From Angelobacter sp036502105 (GTDB lineage Bacteria; Acidobacteriota; Terriglobia; Terriglobales; Acidobacteriaceae): a DNA stretch of 46,976 nucleotides. The stretch's first letter is position 1; each line of letters begins with the position of its first letter. The position numbers were made by a program, and so were the translations under genes. The notes below the pieces were generated by a model that had not been told where the DNA came from, searched no databases, and worked only from the letters and a program-made list of their open reading frames with translations. Shown here in pieces: positions 7,889 to 15,491 of this stretch. The stretch covers positions 1 to 46,976 of the forward strand of contig DASXZE010000251.1 in assembly GCA_036502105.1 (NCBI GenBank). Direction: 5' to 3'.

Positions 7889-8584
7889 TCACCCCGGTAG
7901 ACCTAACTGCTCTAAATGCAAAAGCATATCGCGAGGATCTGAGTAGATTCGAAACGCTCCGGCCCGATGTAGTTCCTCGTCTCCATATCCACCGGAAAGC
8001 ATCCCGACACTAAGCGCACTTTTGCGCCCTGCTGCCAACACATCCCAAACGCTGTCGCCAACAACGATACAGTCTCTGAGCTGAACCTTAAGGCCTGCCG
8101 CTGCTGCGACAAAAATATCGGGAGATGGCTTAGCCTTCTTTACGTCATCGCCGGTCAAAATCGGCATTCCGCGAGGAATCGTGAGTTTCTTTAATAGGAG
8201 TGCTGTTTGCTTTCGATTTCCAGTCGTCGCAATCGCGATTCTGATCCTGGAGCGGTGCAGATGCTTAAGTAAATCATCAGCTCCCCGCAATGGCGGTATG
8301 TCCGAAAGAACCTTCAAAATCTTGGCATCATGTTCCTTTTCGAGTTGCTCAATATTGATCTCTTTCTTCGGGGCAAACTCGCGCAGTAATTCCTCGACGA
8401 ATGATTTTCCACTCATACCTACACGGCGGTGAATCATCCATTTGGGAACAAACACTCCAGCACTCCTCAGCGTCCTCCACCACGCCTGAACGTGTTCGTA
8501 AACGCTGTCTATCAGAGTTCCATCCAGATCAAAAAGCACAGCAGGCATTTTGGTTTTTGCTTTTGGCACTGTCCTCGCTCCCAT
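7889..8584 (-). CDS. HAD-superfamily hydrolase, subfamily IA
   Basis: The product is up to 231 residues. It has motif I FDLDGTLIDS (nucleophile and acid Asp), an alpha-helical cap, motif II IAIATTGN, the conserved Lys in KKAKPSPDIF, and motif IV VVGDSVWDVLAAG. All catalytic positions are present, so it should be an active phosphatase or phosphoglycolate/beta-phosphoglucomutase-like enzyme of unknown substrate. The annotated ATG is 8584. A GTG 15 bases downstream behind GCGAGGACA is an alternative start. The stop codon TGA at 7889-7891 is the terminal trinucleotide of the IS3 element, so the natural C-terminus may have been a few residues different. Confidence 0.87.
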   Translation of the reverse strand: MGARTVPKAKTKMPAVLFDLDGTLIDSVYEHVQAWWRTLRSAGVFVPKWMIHRRVGMSGKSFVEELLREFAPKKEINIEQLEKEHDAKILKVLSDIPPLRGADDLLKHLHRSRIRIAIATTGNRKQTALLLKKLTIPRGMPILTGDDVKKAKPSPDIFVAAAAGLKVQLRDCIVVGDSVWDVLAAGRKSALSVGMLSGGYGDEELHRAGAFRIYSDPRDMLLHLEQLGLPG

Positions 8585-8775
8585 CCTGCGGTTAGATTGC
8601 GATTAAAGAAACGATATTGCTGCAGCAGCATTGATAGTTGATCGCGCAGTAACAGAGACATCGCGATGTTAATCACAACGGTACTTTTAACATGACCGAT
8701 ATTAATGAAAGGAGTATCAGCCCGTAACATCAGTGGAGAAGTCACCGGCACCTGACATGCCCGGCAAATCAAATT

Positions 8776-9252
8776 TTAATTCAGTCCAAAAGCAGACTTG
8801 GCACAAGCCAGCCGCCGCTCATCAACTCGGGCGTGTTGACTCTCTGCTCGTGCAATTAGCTGAGTAAAATCCGCAGGCCGGAGCCGGGGGTCGTAGGGCG
8901 CAACGACGGCCAGGGCATGCCAGAGAGCCCATTTTCCATGAATTCCCAGCACAAGAAATTCAAGCGCCTCGAATGTGCCCAGTCCCTCCTCCGAGCTGTG
9001 TTTCAACTTTAATCGACTCACCTTTTCCGCAAGCCAGGCCCCCCATTCCTTGATCCCGCCAGGGGTCGCGCCTGTAAGTTGAATCAGTTCCGACAGCACA
9101 TCGCGATCCGCCTCTATTTCCGCTAACAGTTGCGCTGCAAAATGTCCCAGCGATTTGCCCGTATGGTAATCACGCATGGCTTTCAGGAGTTCGATTGCAT
9201 GCATGGAGCCTGCAAAGTGATCCTGAAGATAAGTTGTTAGCGGGCTGTCCAT
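8776..9252 (-). CDS. Conserved helical protein of unknown function (158 aa)
   Basis: The protein is predicted to be almost entirely helical, with an N-terminal LTTYLQDHFAGSMHAIELL and acidic helices such as FAAQLLAEIEADRDVLSELI. I recall similar uncharacterised proteins in soil bacteria, but no function is established. The helix pattern with scattered Glu and His resembles ferritin-like four-helix bundles. That is only an analogy, since a clear ExxH pair set is not evident. It is transcribed toward the HAD gene with a 191-base gap. Confidence 0.7.
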   Translation of the reverse strand: MDSPLTTYLQDHFAGSMHAIELLKAMRDYHTGKSLGHFAAQLLAEIEADRDVLSELIQLTGATPGGIKEWGAWLAEKVSRLKLKHSSEEGLGTFEALEFLVLGIHGKWALWHALAVVAPYDPRLRPADFTQLIARAESQHARVDERRLACAKSAFGLN

Positions 9253-9915
9253 GAAAGTAAATTCCCGTCGAGATGATGTGATCCGTCATTTTTTACGGTT
9301 CAATGAGATATCAGATGCGAGTCTTTTTTTTGTGGATGCGCGAGGAGACTTGTTGACTTGTGATAAATCGAGCAGCAAAGCCAATGGCTGATAGCAGAGT
9401 TCCTCGATTCACGCTCGGCGAAGCCCCGCGTTACAGCCTGAAAGGCCCGGCAGGTAAACGCGCATGGGAGAACCATCCTGGTGGCATTCCGAGCAGTAGC
9501 AAATATCTTGCGCCAGCAAGGGCCAGTTCATACAGTGGCGGACTGTATTTCAGGATGAGATAACGGAAATGAGCTGCCCAGTTGCTGCCTAGCATGCTTC
9601 TTCTGTTGCGTCAGAATCGTCCCATTCCAGCTTATCTGTTTGATGGCACCACCCTGCATTTTCGTGGCTGCAAATTTCCCCGGTTTTGCGAGTTTGTCGG
9701 ATATACGGAAGACGAATTCATCACTCTCGCTTGCCCAAGATCATCGCGGATGAGTACGTACAACCGGCGATTTTGGCGATCTAGCAGAAACGCCGCCCGA
9801 TGATCTCTGTCTAAAAAGCACTGCCGCGGGGAATGCGGATGGAATGGTATTAGGCTGCCGGCTACACGATGACTCGGCCGTGCATCAGATCAAAAACAGA
9901 CAAGGCAGGTGTGGT
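9253..9915. other. Intergenic region with a possible PAS-domain remnant
   Basis: There is no intact gene. Around 9630-9735 the plus strand reads YLFDGTTLHF and, a little further, FVGYTEDEFITL. This resembles the middle of a PAS sensor domain (usually DxxTLRF...YGYSREEFL). The similarity ends abruptly and later codons continue only in other frames. It is probably a fragment of a decayed sensor kinase. Confidence 0.4.
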
Positions 9916-11429
9916 ATGACGGCGTTCTCTTCAAGACGTAGTTTTCTAAAAAAGGCCGGCTTGATTGCAGGGTCGGTACTATTGCCAATTAGCAGACTCT
10001 TCGCTGCGAGCGACCAAGACGCAATGCAAGAACAGTCATCAGGTTCAGCCGCCAGTGTGGGAACGGCAGATCACATTATCCGTATCAAGAGATCACCCAT
10101 CGAGATTGCCAAAGACAAGATTATTTCCTTGACCACATACGATGGACAGTTTCCAGGGCCATTGCTTCGGCTGAAAGAAGGGCAACAGATAAGTGTAGAC
10201 ATTCATAACGACACGGATGTCCCAGAACAACTCCACTGGCACGGACAGATTATCCCAGCGGATGTTGATGGAGCAGCGGAAGAGGGTACGCCTTCCATTC
10301 CCGCTCATGGCAAACGGCGCATTGTATTCACTCCAAAACCTGCTGGTTTTCGCTTTTACCACACCCACAATCGAGCAGGTTCCGATCTCTATGCTGGCCA
10401 GTACAGCGGCGAAGTCGGTACTGTCTACATCGAGCCAAAGAATGAGCCAGGCAGTTATGACCACGAAGTTTTTCTGGTACTGAAAGAGTTTGAGCCGACA
10501 TTCAGCCGTGGTGGAGACATGGCGCAGGATTTCCTGTTCCCAGCGACCAAAGTAAAGGCGCTGGAGGAACATGGGGAATCTGCGATGAAGGCTTCGCTGG
10601 CGAAGGGCATGCCTCATGGATATGAAGTCGGTTATGGCTCATTCACTATCAATGGGCGGATGCTTCACCATGGAGAACCGATCCTCGTGAAACAAGGTGA
10701 ACGTGTCCTGTTTCATGTTTTGAACGGTAGCGCTACCGAAATTCGCAGTCTCGCATTGCCCGGACACTCTTTTCAAGTGGTTGCTTTGGACGGTAATCCT
10801 GTTCCGAATCCCGCGACTGTTCCGGTGCTTTGGCTAGGTACTGCCGAGAGAATTTCGGCGATTGTAAGAATGAATCACCCGGGAGTTTGGATTATGGGTG
10901 ACACTGCCGACGATGACAGAAACCACGGCATGGGCATAATTGTTGAATATGCGGGTCACAAAGGTAAGGCGCAGTGGATCACACCACCAAAGTCGCACTG
11001 GAACTATGCCCACTTCGCCAAGCCGGGCATTAGCGCTCCAGAGCCGGACGAGACGTTTGAGATGCTGTTTGAAAAATACAATGCCGCTGACGACGGCTTC
11101 AACCGTTGGACAATCAACGGGACTGCGTTTCCGATGACCAATGAAAGGTCGCCAGCCTCATTTCACTTGAAAGAAGGTAAGAGATACCGACTTAACATGC
11201 GAAATGCCAGTGACGACATTCATCCTATTCATCTCCACCGTCACAGCTTTGAGCTGACCAATATAGCTGGAAATCCTATAGCGGGAGTCCTCAAGGACGT
11301 GCTCATGCTAGGAGGATACCAGGAAGCCTCAGTGGATTTTGTCGCCAACAATCCGGGGTGTCGCTATTCCACTGCCATCAACAATTGCATCAGGATTTTG
11401 GCTTTATGACCCTATTTGATTACGTTTGA
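9916..11429 (+). pseudogene. Tat-exported multicopper oxidase, frameshifted near the 3' end
   Basis: The start at 9916 follows AAGGCAGG. The frame opens with a twin-arginine signal (SSRRSFLKKAG). Cupredoxin copper motifs appear in order: LHWHGQ, FYHTHN and IHPIHLHRHSFEL. The current frame then reads NNPGCRYSTAINN and stops at 11409. Restoring one G in the G run at 11355-11358 instead gives LFHCHQQLHQDFGFM and a stop at 11427-11429. That is exactly the missing last motif, carrying the type 1 Cys and type 3 His ligands. As sequenced, the enzyme lacks those ligands and should be inactive. It is either a recent pseudogene or a base-calling error. The natural role would be periplasmic oxidation of phenols or metals. 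Confidence 0.9.
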
Positions 11430-11459
11430 CGAAGTTTGCTTGGAATACGGCTCTGTCTT

Positions 11460-11648
11460 GGAGGTATCGTGCGGGTAAGTAAGCGTGCTGTGCAAGAGCG
11501 TTAGTCAGCTTTTGCGGCTTCACACCATTCAAAATCTATACCGACCTCTTTCATCACTTCAGGATGAATGCGGCCAGCAAGGTGCGTTCCCGCAGAAATG
11601 GCATGCGCCTTGGATCGATCAGCATATCGGTTAAAGAATGCAGTGGAC
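11460..11648 (-). pseudogene. Arsenate reductase (low-molecular-weight phosphatase type) remnant
   Basis: The minus strand encodes AFFNRYADRSKAHAISAGTH, then HPEVMKEVGID, and, one frame over, GVKPQKLTNALAQHA. These are consecutive segments of thioredoxin-coupled ArsC/LMW-PTP proteins. The catalytic P-loop (CxxxxxRS), which should precede AFFNR, is absent because the fragment is joined there to a receiver-like gene. A one-base frameshift follows GID, and similarity ends after AQHA. The fragment cannot be an enzyme. Confidence 0.8.
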
Positions 11649-11962
11649 CCGCCTATCGCACGTCCAAGAGCGGCCAATAGAGCGTCGGGTTCGCCATCGA
11701 CTCCGGTGCATCCCTTAGCACACTGCTCGAAGAGATGATTTTTGACACACAGAATAGGCAGCATACGGCGCTTGTTCGTGACCTGGGTAACAAACCACTC
11801 TTGTTGTTTTCTAGGAATCGAATTGCAGATGAGAACACCGTCGATGGAGTCTGATTCCATCGACGATAAAGCGACTGCCAGTATTGAGGCTTCATGCACT
11901 ACGTACCCGGCCTGACGCAAAATCATAGAACGAGTTTCAAGAAGAGAAGGTTCATAGCGCAC
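11501..11962 (-). CDS. Degenerate receiver protein fused to an ArsC fragment
   Basis: Residues 1-~100 are nearly identical to the receiver-like protein at 21816-22175, and the last ~50 residues are the ArsC remnant. A 4-base deletion (GTGCGCTATG here versus GTGCGTAGGCTATG in the other copy) removes the in-frame link to the original start. The first usable start is therefore the GTG at 11962, which drops the first beta strand. The phospho-acceptor Asp of true receivers is replaced (GVLICNSIP). The chimera has an open frame, but both halves are damaged and it is probably non-functional. Confidence 0.65.
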   Translation of the reverse strand: MRYEPSLLETRSMILRQAGYVVHEASILAVALSSMESDSIDGVLICNSIPRKQQEWFVTQVTNKRRMLPILCVKNHLFEQCAKGCTGVDGEPDALLAALGRAIGGSTAFFNRYADRSKAHAISAGTHLAGRIHPEVMKEVGIDFEWCEAAKAD

Positions 11963-12065
11963 AATATATTGGGATGGATCATGATTCCCTTCTTTCCGTT
12001 TGAAAACCAGGGAATGGCAGCGTTGATCCTATTTCCCTGTGCCTCGTATGCTGCACGATTAAAAT

Positions 12066-12109
12066 TCCGCATGTCCCAGGAGAGATGACGAATGAGTAGG
12101 ACATGCGGA
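12066..12109. promoter_or_regulatory. Conserved palindrome/hairpin in the receiver leader (left copy)
   Basis: TCCGCATGTCC and GGACATGCGGA form an 11-bp stem with a ~22-base loop about 100 bases upstream of the receiver start. The right copy at 21700-21731 has the same stem with paired changes at two positions. This suggests selection for the structure, as RNA or as an operator. Confidence 0.6.
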
Positions 12110-12275
12110 AACGCATAAGTATCTTTGCTTGAGTCCGTATGCCACATCGAGACTAGCGAAGCACCATACTAAAACTCAAATAATTGGATGCACGGCAAAA
12201 ATGCGATTTGCGTCTGGCATCGAACCAAGCTACACAAAAAATCGGCATCTAATTTGCAAGCGCATGACGGGGACT

Positions 12276-12344
12276 AAAACAGCTCAGGAACGTGAGTCGT
12301 TTTGCTCGTCACCCAATGAGGGCTGGTTCAACCAAACCGGCCCT
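12276..12344 (-). terminator. Paired hairpins downstream of the BON gene
   Basis: On the minus strand the first hairpin is AGGGCCGGTT/AACCAGCCCT (12319-12344) and the second is AAAACGACTCA/TGAGCTGTTTT (12276-12303). The latter ends in a T run. They follow the BON stop at 12385 and are good candidates for its terminator. The same pair occurs in the right repeat copy. Confidence 0.5.
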
Positions 12345-12384
12345 CTCCTCTTATCTTATGGCAGCTCACTCCGGTGGACATACC

Positions 12385-12933
12385 TTAATTCGTGTGTACC
12401 TGCAAGTTGTTCCTGACCTCGAATATTCCTGAGACACCATTCGCTTTCATGCCGACCCTGTCCTTGTCTCCCTGGTTATTCACGGTACCTTCGAGGACTA
12501 CATGGCCGCCTTTCACAATGATGTGAATGGAAGGAACAGAGCCCATAGAGTAAGGAAACAGGGCGTCATCATTGAAAATTGCCCTAGCCACTTCATGGCG
12601 TATGCGGTCATCATTCGATGACGGCGGAAGAATTTCGATCTGATTATCCACCACGTCAACGCCTTCAATCTTTTTTACGGCTCCCTGCGCTGCATCCTTC
12701 AGGATGGCTTCGCGTACTTGCCCCAGCAGCGTAACTTTACCGCCATCAATCCTGTATGCGATATTGTCGAAAATTGTGAGCTGCGGCAACGTTACCAATT
12801 CGTGGTAAACCTCTTTGCTCACGCGATCCTGCGTGTGTTGACTTCCGCCTGATTGCGTCCCAGAAGAGGCAAAAATTGATATAAAGCCACAGATAAAAAG
12901 AACTACCAGCCTAAACCATGATTGTGATTTCAC
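12385..12933 (-). CDS. Exported BON-domain protein, copy A
   Basis: The 182-residue product has an N-terminal signal (WFRLVVLFICGFISIFASSG) followed by two BON domains. These are residues ~45-105 (RIDGGKVTLLGQVREAILK) and ~110-180 (IIVKGGHVVLEGTVNNQGDK). BON domains bind membranes or phospholipid and typify OsmY-like periplasmic stress proteins. The GTG at 12933 is preferred over the ATG at 12945. Copy B at 30771-31319 also begins VKSQSWFRL with GTG behind a GGGG-rich ribosome binding site, while the sequences upstream of that point differ. It lies 49 bases downstream of receiver copy A on the same strand, forming a probable two-gene operon. Confidence 0.85.
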   Translation of the reverse strand: MKSQSWFRLVVLFICGFISIFASSGTQSGGSQHTQDRVSKEVYHELVTLPQLTIFDNIAYRIDGGKVTLLGQVREAILKDAAQGAVKKIEGVDVVDNQIEILPPSSNDDRIRHEVARAIFNDDALFPYSMGSVPSIHIIVKGGHVVLEGTVNNQGDKDRVGMKANGVSGIFEVRNNLQVHTN

Positions 12934-13330
12934 TTTGTCCCCCATGTTAAAAATCTATTAGTCATTTTGGTACGTAGATGCCTTAGCTTGCTAACTGGAT
13001 GCGTCCTGACTTTGGTGACTTATATGCTTGAATAGCCTCCCGAACCGAGTCCAACATCGCAACCGGTGAGTTCTCAACCGCAGCACAGTCACCAGGTATC
13101 AGCTCATGCTGATGAGCGCGGATACAGAGAATCGGCATCAACTTTCGAATCTTGCGTACAGCATTGACAAGTTGCTCTTTTTCCTTCTCTGGTACGGAGT
13201 GACAGATGACCAGAGCATCAATCAGATCGGATTGCGCCGATTCTGACGCTTTTTCCACCGTGAAGGTCTCCTCAACCTCATAGCCAGACATACGTAATAC
13301 TCTGGAACGCAATCCAACCAACAAACGGTC
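12385..13330 (-). repeat. Receiver-BON module, copy A (direct repeat)
   Basis: This segment matches 30771-31712 in the same orientation at high identity over about 0.94 kb, and both genes are included. Copy A keeps the receiver's ribosome binding site and first ~25 codons, which copy B lacks. Direct repeats of this size 18 kb apart are substrates for deletion or tandem duplication of everything between them. Confidence 0.88.
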
Positions 13331-13402
13331 GTATCCGAATGCGACTACCCGTGTCGTGCTCACGACCACACTGGGAAGAGCTTCAGATGAATTGTGGACC
13401 AT
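12983..13402 (-). CDS. Degenerate receiver-like protein, copy A
   Basis: The 139-residue product is initiated at 13402 behind a strong AAGGAGG. The CheY-like pattern is visible: beta1 RVVAFGYDRL, helix1 LRSRVLRMSGYEV, beta3 LIDALVICHSVP and beta4 MPILCIRAHQ. The acidic pair after beta1 and the phosphorylatable Asp at the end of beta3 are missing (CH replaces it), and the beta5-region Lys is Arg. It should therefore not accept phosphate in the normal way. It lacks an output domain, so a protein-protein signalling role is inferred. It leads the pair with the BON gene. A near-duplicate lies at 31367-31712. Confidence 0.75.
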   Translation of the reverse strand: MVHNSSEALPSVVVSTTRVVAFGYDRLLVGLRSRVLRMSGYEVEETFTVEKASESAQSDLIDALVICHSVPEKEKEQLVNAVRKIRKLMPILCIRAHQHELIPGDCAAVENSPVAMLDSVREAIQAYKSPKSGRIQLAS

Positions 13403-13529
13403 AAAAAGCACCTCCTTGGAGAAATTCAGATGCTTAAAATATCGTAAACGTATTCTTAATGTCAAATAAAAATACCCTTAACACCACGATATTGAAGTGC
13501 TGAAATTCTTCTATGGTATGATGGAACTC
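13403..13529. promoter_or_regulatory. Divergent intergenic region
   Basis: This AT-rich stretch separates receiver copy A (minus) from the small hypothetical gene (plus), so it must hold promoters for both. I could not pick -35/-10 boxes with confidence. Confidence 0.4.
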
Positions 13530-13796
13530 ATGGCCAAAGACAAGCCCCATTATGGTCGCGTACGCATTAAAGACCTTCCGAATACCCGACGAGGCAAACA
13601 CTTCGATCTGCTCAATAGAATTCTTGAAGATTTGGAGAATGTACCGTCTGGCTCGGCAGTCAGTGTACCCCTCAAGGATACAGGCGGCATTGGCCTGGCC
13701 AGTTTGCGCTCAGCTGTGAATCGAGCTACCCGTGCAAAAGGGCTAAGGGTAGAGACACAATCAGATCCGCAGTATTTCTATGTCTGGAAAGCATGA
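13530..13796 (+). CDS. Small conserved-looking hypothetical protein (88 aa)
   Basis: The product is basic and begins MAKDKPHYGRVRIKDLPNTR. It continues with a helix (HFDLLNRILEDLENV) and then LASLRSAVNRATRAKGL, ending QYFYVWKA. The layout (basic N-terminus, helices, aromatic end) suggests a small nucleic-acid-binding or phage-like regulatory protein, but I do not recognise a family. Starts at 13497, 13518 and 13521 are also possible in the same frame. The NRAMP-related gene follows after 35 bases, so co-transcription is likely. Confidence 0.6.
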   Translation: MAKDKPHYGRVRIKDLPNTRRGKHFDLLNRILEDLENVPSGSAVSVPLKDTGGIGLASLRSAVNRATRAKGLRVETQSDPQYFYVWKA

Positions 13797-13831
13797 CGCA
13801 GGGCGCGTTTGCCGTTTAGTGCGTCCGCATT

Positions 13832-15139
13832 ATGGACAACATGCGCCCGGTATTTCCCATCTCACAGGCACTGATGAAAACTAGCCTGCGCCAGACTCTT
13901 CGCCGATTCGCCGAGGCCATTGGGCCGGGTGTTATCACGGGCGCTGCGGATGATGACCCGTCTGGCATCGCTACTTATTCTCTGACAGGCGCTCAGTTCG
14001 GAACGTCCATGCTCTGGACAGCGTTCCTGACCTGGCCGTTGATGGCCCCAGTGCAGATGATGTGCGCTCGGATTGGGATGGTGACCGGCTCTGGCCTGGC
14101 GTTTGCGCTGCAAAAAAAGTTCCCGCGTTGGCTCGTAATGCTGGCCGCTCTCGCTCTTCTGTTCGCAAACACATTGAATGTAGCGTCAGACTTATCTGGA
14201 ATGGCCGATGCTGCTGAGATGATGACTGGCGTAAACTCCCACCTGTTTGTGATCTTATTCGCAGTAGTAATCTCCGTTGCAACGGTCAAGCTGCGTTATT
14301 CCCAGATCGCCAATACCCTCAAGTGGCTGGCTGTCGCATTGTTTGCCTATGTCATTGCTGCTTTTCAAGTCCATCCACATTGGTCCGAAATTGGCCGCGC
14401 ATCGTTTACGCTATCGCTGCCCAAGACAAAAGATGGCTGGGGGATGCTGGTCGCAATTCTGGGTACCACCATTAGCCCTTACCTGTTCTTTTGGCAGTCC
14501 TCACTGGAGGTAGAAAACGATAAGAGCGCAGGCAAGAATACCGTGGACAAACGGCGTGGAGCTACGGAAGAACAGATTGTGGACCGAAAATTTGATGTGG
14601 GATTAGGAACATTCTTTTCCAACTTCGTCATGTTCTTCATTATCGTGACCACAGCCATGACGCTCCATGCTAAAGGCGTGACGCATCTGGAAACTTCACG
14701 CCAGGTCGCGGAGGCATTACGGCCTATCGGTGGGAAGTTTACGTACGCACTATATACAGTTGGCTTGCTCGGTGTTGGATTTCTTGCAATTCCCACGCTT
14801 ACCGGTTCTGCGGCTTATGCGCTAGGAGATGTCTTCCGCTGGAAACAAGGTCTGGATGAGAGGCTTCGCCGGGCAAGGTTCTTCTATGCAACGATTGTGC
14901 TCTCCACGATAGCCGCAGTCGCCATGGACTTTGCCAACGTCAATCCGGTGAAAGCGCTCTACTGGACGGCTATCGTCAACGGAATCCTGGCTCCTTTCCT
15001 GTTGCTTGGCATTCTATTGGTGGCCTGTGATTCCAAAATCATGAACCAGCAGCCAAGCTCCTTGTTGGGACGGATCATGGTCGGTTTGGCCATTTTGATA
15101 ATGTTCGCAGCCGGTGTCGCCATGTTCGTAGTGGCATAA
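13832..15139 (+). CDS. NRAMP-related divalent metal transporter
   Basis: This is a 435-residue inner-membrane protein with about 11 hydrophobic helices. The first-helix motif is GPGVITGAADDDPSGIATYS; classical Mn/Fe NRAMP proteins have DPGN there. The sixth-helix region reads TTISPYLFFWQSSLEVE, without the conserved metal-selecting Met. A charged cytoplasmic segment (VENDKSAGKNTVDKRRGATE) follows. The altered motifs put it with NRAMP-related transporters, some of which have been shown to carry Mg2+ or Mn2+. The actual ion is undetermined. It sits just downstream of the small hypothetical gene and 350 bases upstream of imuA. Confidence 0.85.
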   Translation: MDNMRPVFPISQALMKTSLRQTLRRFAEAIGPGVITGAADDDPSGIATYSLTGAQFGTSMLWTAFLTWPLMAPVQMMCARIGMVTGSGLAFALQKKFPRWLVMLAALALLFANTLNVASDLSGMADAAEMMTGVNSHLFVILFAVVISVATVKLRYSQIANTLKWLAVALFAYVIAAFQVHPHWSEIGRASFTLSLPKTKDGWGMLVAILGTTISPYLFFWQSSLEVENDKSAGKNTVDKRRGATEEQIVDRKFDVGLGTFFSNFVMFFIIVTTAMTLHAKGVTHLETSRQVAEALRPIGGKFTYALYTVGLLGVGFLAIPTLTGSAAYALGDVFRWKQGLDERLRRARFFYATIVLSTIAAVAMDFANVNPVKALYWTAIVNGILAPFLLLGILLVACDSKIMNQQPSSLLGRIMVGLAILIMFAAGVAMFVVA

Positions 15140-15491
15140 GTTTGCCCTCACTTTTTACTCGATCGTGGTAGCAAGCGCCCGAACGATGCGTGTCTGAGTC
15201 TTCCGCCAGGAGTCCATTCCACAAACTCAACTTCGGCAGTTGTATCGAGATCAAGGTCCGGGCCGAACTCGAAGACGGGCTAGTCTGGTTCTTTTACAAA
15301 CAATACCGGGCCGACTCCAGAGCAGCAAACACCGGAGCAACTGCCGTGTTCAACGAGCTCCAGCCAAAACAATATTTCCAGCCCCTTCAATGGTTTAGCG
15401 AATAAACAGCAAAAGCAGTATTGACATCTCGCCAACCCGCGTTCTACAGTTTCCCTCCAAGGCGAATACGAAGCGAATCAGGTCTGCCCAG
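15140..15491. other. Region upstream of imuA, with one weak ORF
   Basis: A GTG-started frame (15190-15405, 71 codons, including KLNFGSCIEIKVRAELEDG) is possible, but I recognise no family and it lacks a good ribosome binding site. The region should hold the imuA promoter. I looked for LexA-type boxes (GAAC-N4-GTTC or GTTC-N7-GTTC) and saw none. Confidence 0.35.

Larger units (their letters stand above)
6571..7891 (+). mobile_element. Complete IS3-family insertion sequence (1321 bp)
   Basis: The ends are the perfect 14-bp inverted repeat TGACCTGCCCCCCA, at 6571-6584 and inverted at 7878-7891. A weaker, gapped similarity (CTAG-CCAG) follows, for ~27 bp in all. Inside are orfA and orfB in the usual overlapping IS3 arrangement with a slippery A6G. 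No convincing target duplication is seen: the left flank ends CCCG and the right flank begins CCCC. The right terminus provides the stop codon of the neighbouring HAD gene, so the insertion replaced the end of that gene or landed exactly at it. Both ORFs look intact, so the element may be active. Confidence 0.92.
11648..12357 (-). repeat. ~0.7-kb inverted repeat, left copy
   Basis: On the minus strand this segment matches 21448-22154 on the plus strand. It contains the hairpin-rich leader and the receiver-like coding part. The coding part is nearly identical between copies, while the leader is more diverged. Similarity ends at GGCGGG on the ArsC side and just before the BON gene on the other side. 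The two copies enclose 12358-21447. Confidence 0.9.

Noticed and set aside
6567..7895. Target-site duplication of the IS3 element
   Set aside because: Left flank CCCG and right flank CCCC do not match exactly, so no duplication is claimed.
15406..15491. LexA operator in front of imuA
   Set aside because: I searched by eye for GAAC-N4-GTTC and GTTC-N7-GTTC and found neither. Acidobacteriota LexA boxes may differ, so regulation is left open.
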